The position numbers and the translations under genes are program-made. A stretch of 44,160 bases of DNA from Lysinibacillus sp. ZYM-1 (lineage in GTDB: Bacteria > Bacillota > Bacilli > Bacillales_A > Planococcaceae), in NCBI RefSeq assembly GCF_001308875.1, contig NZ_KQ465138.1, positions 1 through 44,160 of the forward strand, written 5' to 3'. The notes beneath the pieces were generated by a model that did not search any database, was not told the origin of the DNA, and was given only the letters and a program-made list of their open reading frames with translations. Numbering within the stretch: position 1 is the stretch's first letter; the number at the start of each line of letters is the position of its first letter. Shown here in pieces: positions 40,687-44,160 of the stretch.

Positions 40687-42258
40687 ATGATGAGTCAATT
40701 CCAGCTTAAAGTACTACACGCTTTAGAGAATGAGCATTTTCAACATGCGGAGGTAGTTGCAGGTCATGAGGGGCTATTAAGAATCGTTAAATGGGCACAT
40801 GTTCTTGAAATAGTCCATGTAGATAATTTTTTAGTCGGAGAAGAGTTAGTGTTAACAACGGGGATCAGTCTTCAACATAGCATCGATGATTTCATTATTT
40901 TTGTTGAATCCTTAATTCAGAAAAATTGTGCTGCTCTTTGTATTGAATACGGCTCTTATATACAAGCAGTTCCAGAGGCAATAATTGCACTTGCTAACCT
41001 TCATCAGTTCCCTATTATTGTTTTTCATGAAGCAGTTCCTTTTGTTCGCATCACACAAGATTTACATAGTCAAATTATTAATCAGCAATATTTAATGGTT
41101 TCCACACTAGAATCCTACTCACAAGCTTTAAATAAAAATACTGTCTTAGGACAAAATACTGACGACATCTTACAAAATATGTATAACGAATTAAAGACAC
41201 AAATCATGTTTTCTATTAAGGGACGAGAACCCGTCTTTTTTCCTAATATGACACATGGTAAACGTCAGCAATTATTAGCATTGAATAAATGTGCTCAACA
41301 ATTTAAACATGAACCTATTTTTATATTTGATCAACATTATGCAGATTTAACCCTTTTTCGTGAAGATGGTCTATTCTCAGAGTTTGAATTATTAATAGTA
41401 GACCGTACAGCGACAGCGTTGGCTCAATTATTAATGCGAGAGTTCTATATTGAGGAGAAAAAGAATATTGAAGACGCTTCGATTTTAGCTGATTGGATTG
41501 ATCAAAAGCTGTCTAAGGAGGAAATCTATAAATTTATCGTTACACATTACACGAACTATACACAATCTAGTGGAGCTGTTTTTATTTTGGCCTCCCCTAG
41601 TACAGTGATGAAAGCGCCAGAAGATATTGTCTATAGTAAACTTTATTATCGTAATCTCTTTGAACAACATGGCTTTATCCCATTTTTATTCGAGAGAAAA
41701 AGCTATGTTATTTTTATTTTACTTCATACGAAAGATTATCGAGCGATACGTGAAACACTAAATAGTATTTTTACTTCCCTTCCCAAAACTGAATTTTATA
41801 AAAAACAGCAAACTCAAGGTTTTCAAATAGCCGTTGGTAAAGTTGTGGCTAATGTAGAAGAAATCCCCAAAAGCTATCAAACTGCCTTAGAAACATTATA
41901 TATTTGCCGTAAAGTGCAAACTTCCTCCTTCTTTTATGATGATCTGCATTTGTATCATTTAATCTATAAATTGCAAATGCAGGTGAATTTACAGGAAGTT
42001 ATACACGACTATTTACAGCCAGTTATTGAGTACGATAAAAAATATAACAGCAAACTTCTGGAAACCTTACAGGTGTATTTACAAACAAATGGCTCCAAGC
42101 AGCAAACAGCTAATCAATTGTTTATCGTTCGTCAAACACTGTACCATCGCTTAAAAAAGCTTGAAAGTTTACTAGGTAAAAATTTTATGAAGGGTCACAA
42201 TCGCATCACACTTGAATTCATGCTCCTTGCGAACTCTTTAATTGAACACAAGAGTTAA
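40687..42258 (+). CDS. PucR family transcription regulator
   Basis: A 523-residue regulator with the PucR N-terminal domain (about residues 8-130, with AEVVAGHEGLLRIVKWAHVL and VGEELVLTTG), a GGDEF-like middle region typical of the CdaR/PucR group, and a C-terminal PucR helix-turn-helix (about 455-515, LLETLQVYLQTNGSKQQTAN and RQTLYHRLKKLESLLGK). Two adjacent ATGs (40687, 40690) follow AGGAGG; the second has the better spacing. It is divergent from the permease-mmsA-aminotransferase operon with a 230-base shared control region. The established pattern for PucR-type proteins is activation by the pathway substrate, so it is likely the local activator for omega-amino acid catabolism. Its operator is not evident to me. 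Confidence 0.88.
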   Translation: MMSQFQLKVLHALENEHFQHAEVVAGHEGLLRIVKWAHVLEIVHVDNFLVGEELVLTTGISLQHSIDDFIIFVESLIQKNCAALCIEYGSYIQAVPEAIIALANLHQFPIIVFHEAVPFVRITQDLHSQIINQQYLMVSTLESYSQALNKNTVLGQNTDDILQNMYNELKTQIMFSIKGREPVFFPNMTHGKRQQLLALNKCAQQFKHEPIFIFDQHYADLTLFREDGLFSEFELLIVDRTATALAQLLMREFYIEEKKNIEDASILADWIDQKLSKEEIYKFIVTHYTNYTQSSGAVFILASPSTVMKAPEDIVYSKLYYRNLFEQHGFIPFLFERKSYVIFILLHTKDYRAIRETLNSIFTSLPKTEFYKKQQTQGFQIAVGKVVANVEEIPKSYQTALETLYICRKVQTSSFFYDDLHLYHLIYKLQMQVNLQEVIHDYLQPVIEYDKKYNSKLLETLQVYLQTNGSKQQTANQLFIVRQTLYHRLKKLESLLGKNFMKGHNRITLEFMLLANSLIEHKS

Positions 42259-42265
42259 AAAAATG

Positions 42266-42303
42266 GGCACGCTCAAGAGGCTCTCTCTCCCCTAAAGCGT
42301 GCC
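42266..42303 (-). terminator. Terminator of the nitrilase gene
   Basis: Arms GGCACGCT (42266-42273) and AGCGTGCC (42296-42303) with a 22-base loop. On the minus strand the stem is followed by a run of seven T. It may also slow plus-strand transcription from pucR. Confidence 0.75.
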
Positions 42304-42309
42304 TTCGAA

Positions 42310-43104
42310 TTACTCTTTCACAACAACATCATGATAAAGTCCTGGTCGACGATCATCGTATACTGGAATTCTTCCGCGCACTTCATCGACAATAGAAAAG
42401 TCTACATCAATCACTGCTACTTCCTCATCTTCAGCACCGATCCAAAGCACTTCACCCCAAGGTTGAATAATCATCGATTGCCCATTAAAGTTTTCTACTT
42501 TTTTTGAAATGCGATTAACCGCTATAACAAAGCATTGGTTTTCTATCGCACGTGCCTGCAGCAATGTTTTCCAATGATCAATTCTTGGAGTTGGCCATTG
42601 TGCTGGTACAAACAATACCTTTGCTCCTTGTAAGGCATGTGCACGTAACCACTCTGGGAAACGAATATCATAGCAAATAACACCAGCAGCCTCAATTTCA
42701 TCAAGTGCGAAGCGGTTCATTTCATCTCCTGCCTCTAAGTAAAGATGCTCGTCCATTAAACGGAAGAGATGTGCCTTGTTATATTCCCCAACAAGCTCTC
42801 CATTGTAATCAAATGTATACATTGTATTGTAAAATTTGTCGCCCTTTTTTGTTGAAACAGAGCCACCCACAATATGTACTGCAAGTTCCTTTGCCAATTC
42901 AGCCAAAAACGCTTTTGTGCGCTCTCCATTAACGTCCGCCAGTTCTGGTAGCTTCTCTAGCGCATAGCCTGTATTCCACATTTCTGGTAGCACAATAATT
43001 TTTGCCCCCTGTTTTGCAGCTTCTCGAATCTTGTCCTCAGCTCGTGCAAAATTTTCTTCTACTTTGCCGAAGCCAACGTTTAATTGAATACAACCGATTT
43101 TCAT
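42310..43104 (-). CDS. mtnU: Carbon-nitrogen hydrolase (MtnU/omega-amidase-like)
   Basis: A 264-residue nitrilase-superfamily amidase with the catalytic triad Glu41 (IVLPEMWNTGY), Lys110 (GEYNKAHLF) and Cys144 (GVICYDIRFPEW). It is closest to YkrU/MtnU and omega-amidases (Nit2 group), which hydrolyse 2-oxoglutaramate or 2-oxo-4-methylthiobutyrate amide (succinamate) forms left by glutamine transaminases; MtnU is associated with methionine salvage. The ATG at 43104 follows AGAGGAGGAATTGAT, an excellent ribosome binding site; upstream in-frame codons belong to that site. The other mtn genes are not in this window, so the symbol rests on sequence likeness alone and omega-amidase is the safer functional name. 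Confidence 0.75.
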   Translation of the reverse strand: MKIGCIQLNVGFGKVEENFARAEDKIREAAKQGAKIIVLPEMWNTGYALEKLPELADVNGERTKAFLAELAKELAVHIVGGSVSTKKGDKFYNTMYTFDYNGELVGEYNKAHLFRLMDEHLYLEAGDEMNRFALDEIEAAGVICYDIRFPEWLRAHALQGAKVLFVPAQWPTPRIDHWKTLLQARAIENQCFVIAVNRISKKVENFNGQSMIIQPWGEVLWIGAEDEEVAVIDVDFSIVDEVRGRIPVYDDRRPGLYHDVVVKE

Positions 43105-43262
43105 ATCAATTCCTCCTCTAGACAATTAACAAAAAAAGTACTACCTTTCATATCACGTATTCGTTAGAGTTTATTAGCATCCAAAAATGTGTATTTCAGT
43201 ACACTTTCGCTCTATTATTTTTCATTATACTACAGTTAAAATTAAACTAATTCATGTTTATA

Positions 43263-43294
43263 CAGTCGCTTGGTCGCTTTTTGGTCGCTTGTAG
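43263..43294. repeat. Three short direct repeats of GTCGCTT
   Basis: GTCGCTT occurs at 43265-43271, 43273-43279 and 43284-43290 (the last two as TGGTCGCTT), in an AT-rich intergenic region. It could be a slipped-strand product or a protein-binding array. The surrounding 43126-43321 holds no gene I can support. Confidence 0.4.
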
Positions 43295-43321
43295 ACTTTT
43301 GTTAAAAGAGAAATAAAAATA

Positions 43322-43342
43322 GACCACCCATATTTGGTGGTC
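43322..43342 (-). terminator. Terminator-like hairpin 1 in the scarred region
   Basis: GACCACC (43322-43328) pairs with GGTGGTC (43336-43342). On the minus strand it is followed by a T-rich tract. It lies beyond the first hairpin behind the relic at 43460-43669. Confidence 0.65.
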
Positions 43343-43407
43343 ATAATGAAAACCATTTTATGTGTTTATTCAAAATGGTCCTTTATCTCTAAATTTCCGT
43401 ATTTTAA

Positions 43408-43453
43408 AAAACCTGTAGTAAAACACTCTTCAAAGTGTTCCACTACAGGTTTT
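43408..43453 (-). terminator. Terminator behind the minus-strand relic
   Basis: A 12-bp perfect outer stem, AAAACCTGTAGT (43408-43419) with ACTACAGGTTTT (43442-43453), has an inner AACACT/AGTGTT pairing. On the minus strand it starts seven bases after the relic stop codon and ends in a T-run. Confidence 0.8.
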
Positions 43454-43459
43454 AAAATC

Positions 43460-43669
43460 TTAAAAACCAAAAAGTTCTTTTGATCCATCGATAACATAGT
43501 TAAATTTTATTTCATCACTTACTTTTGCTCCAAATGGTTGACCAGCAATTACTGCACCTACAACGTTATAACCAAGTAGTTCTACGTTAATTCCTTTTTT
43601 AAAATTATAAAAATAGTGATTTTTCTCAGTTTGTACCCATTCTGTTGGGAAACCATTGGCTAAACAAAT
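43460..43669 (-). pseudogene. 5'-truncated gene relic, unknown family
   Basis: A minus-strand open frame of 69 codons ends in TAA at 43460-43462 directly before a good terminator, so its 3' end is intact. It reads NGFPTEWVQTEKNHYFYNF, later NVELLGYNVVGAVIAGQPFG and ends DGSKELFGF. There is no ATG, GTG or TTG start in this frame before an in-frame TGA at 43670-43672, and no ribosome binding site. The 5' part is missing. I do not recognise the family. Its truncated end overlaps the start of the plus-strand gene at 43656, so the break lies at about 43650-43670. Confidence 0.6.
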
Positions 43670-44123
43670 TCAAATGTTCGATGATCGATTCACAGAACAA
43701 GGTGAAACACTTCTCACTGTATGTGCATCCGTTAAAGGCATAAAACAGCTTTATGTCACTGACCAAAGAGTCTTATTACACGAAATTAAAGGCCTAGTTT
43801 CAAACGATGAAAGAAGCATTCCTTTAGCATCTATTAGCAGTATCAACATTTCTAATAAGCTTGTTTACTCTACAATCGAAATCGTATCTACTGGAAATAA
43901 GGCAATCATTGACGATGTGCCAGCTCATATTGCACTCGAAATTAAGAGTGGGATTGAGAACCTAAAGGCAATGGCAAAAACAACGTCTTCCCCTGCTGCT
44001 AAACAGGAAAAGGACATGTATGATGTAGCCGATGAAATTCGAGAATTGAAGGATTTATTGGATGATGGGATATTAACGCAAGATGAATTTGACGCGAAGA
44101 AAAAGCAATTATTAGGGATATAA
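43656..44123 (+). CDS. PH-like and SHOCT domain protein, probably N-terminally truncated
   Basis: A frame of up to 155 residues. The first part (about residues 10-105) resembles the bacterial PH-like domain of YokE-type proteins: KGIKQLYVTDQRVLLHEIKG then SIPLASISSINIS and IEIVSTGNKAIIDDV. The C terminus (about 122-155) is a clear SHOCT domain: EIRELKDLLDDGILTQDEFD followed by KKKQLLGI. SHOCT domains are short oligomerisation modules. Function unknown; cytosolic. The TTG at 43656 and the ATG at 43674 both lack a ribosome binding site, and the upstream DNA belongs to a relic on the other strand, so the true N terminus and promoter may have been lost. It could still be expressed by read-through. 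Confidence 0.65.
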   Translation: MAKQIQMFDDRFTEQGETLLTVCASVKGIKQLYVTDQRVLLHEIKGLVSNDERSIPLASISSINISNKLVYSTIEIVSTGNKAIIDDVPAHIALEIKSGIENLKAMAKTTSSPAAKQEKDMYDVADEIRELKDLLDDGILTQDEFDAKKKQLLGI

Positions 44124-44160
44124 AATAAACCAGGCTCTCTTATGAGTACCTGATATTATC

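Noticed and set aside
1..44160. CRISPR arrays, tRNA or rRNA genes, insertion sequences and prophage genes
   Set aside because: No regularly spaced repeats, cloverleaf sequences, transposase or phage protein motifs were seen in the window.

Overview
The window reads as a chromosomal segment of a low-GC, endospore-forming Bacillaceae, most like Lysinibacillus. The evidence is sporulation and germination genes (rsfA, cwlJ, gerQ), a bacillithiol deacetylase (bshB2), the Gram-positive coproheme decarboxylase hemQ, strong AGGAGG-type ribosome binding sites, many well-supported TTG and GTG starts, and gene order echoing the B. subtilis ywf (rsfA, lipL, hemQ) and ywd (ung, ywdI, ywdK, gerQ, pdxK) regions. 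The genus is inference; no rRNA or other marker gene is present.

Layout. Positions 1-12200 hold housekeeping and spore genes: a DUF1450 protein, rsfA, lipL, hemQ, two tandem paralogous two-helix membrane peptides, cwlJ-gerQ, an M20 amidohydrolase, the ung operon (ung, a 58-residue Cys protein, ywdI, ywdK), pdxK, an acyl-CoA thioesterase, a small membrane protein, yojF-bshB2 and a TerC-type manganese exporter. Positions 12500-20700 are amino-acid and cofactor related: ilvA; a three-gene ABC importer of the TrpXYZ/DUF534 type; queT behind a preQ1-I riboswitch; a lone trpB behind a T-box leader with a Trp (UGG) specifier; the C-terminal relic of an acyl-CoA ligase; and an epimerase-type threonine dehydrogenase. 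Positions 21000-24100 carry a chemotaxis receptor and a RodA/FtsW-type SEDS protein.

Positions 24145-35620 form one long minus-strand operon of eleven genes: lipoprotein binding protein, DppB, DppC, DppD, DppF, TIM-barrel isomerase, Gfo/Idh/MocA dehydrogenase, second TIM-barrel isomerase, ROK regulator, R. etli-type zinc asparaginase and BadF-type sugar kinase. Two matching palindromes of ROK/NagC type lie upstream of its first gene. The gene content suggests uptake and dismantling of a glycosylated amino acid or peptide, perhaps a sugar-asparagine conjugate. I do not recognise this exact set as a described pathway and regard it as the main candidate for something new.

Positions 36096-42258 look like a beta-alanine (or GABA-like omega-amino acid) module: APC permease, CoA-acylating semialdehyde dehydrogenase and class III aminotransferase, with a divergent PucR-type regulator. 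The window ends with an omega-amidase/MtnU-like nitrilase and a scarred region where a start-less minus-strand relic abuts a PH/SHOCT-domain gene that has no clear ribosome binding site.
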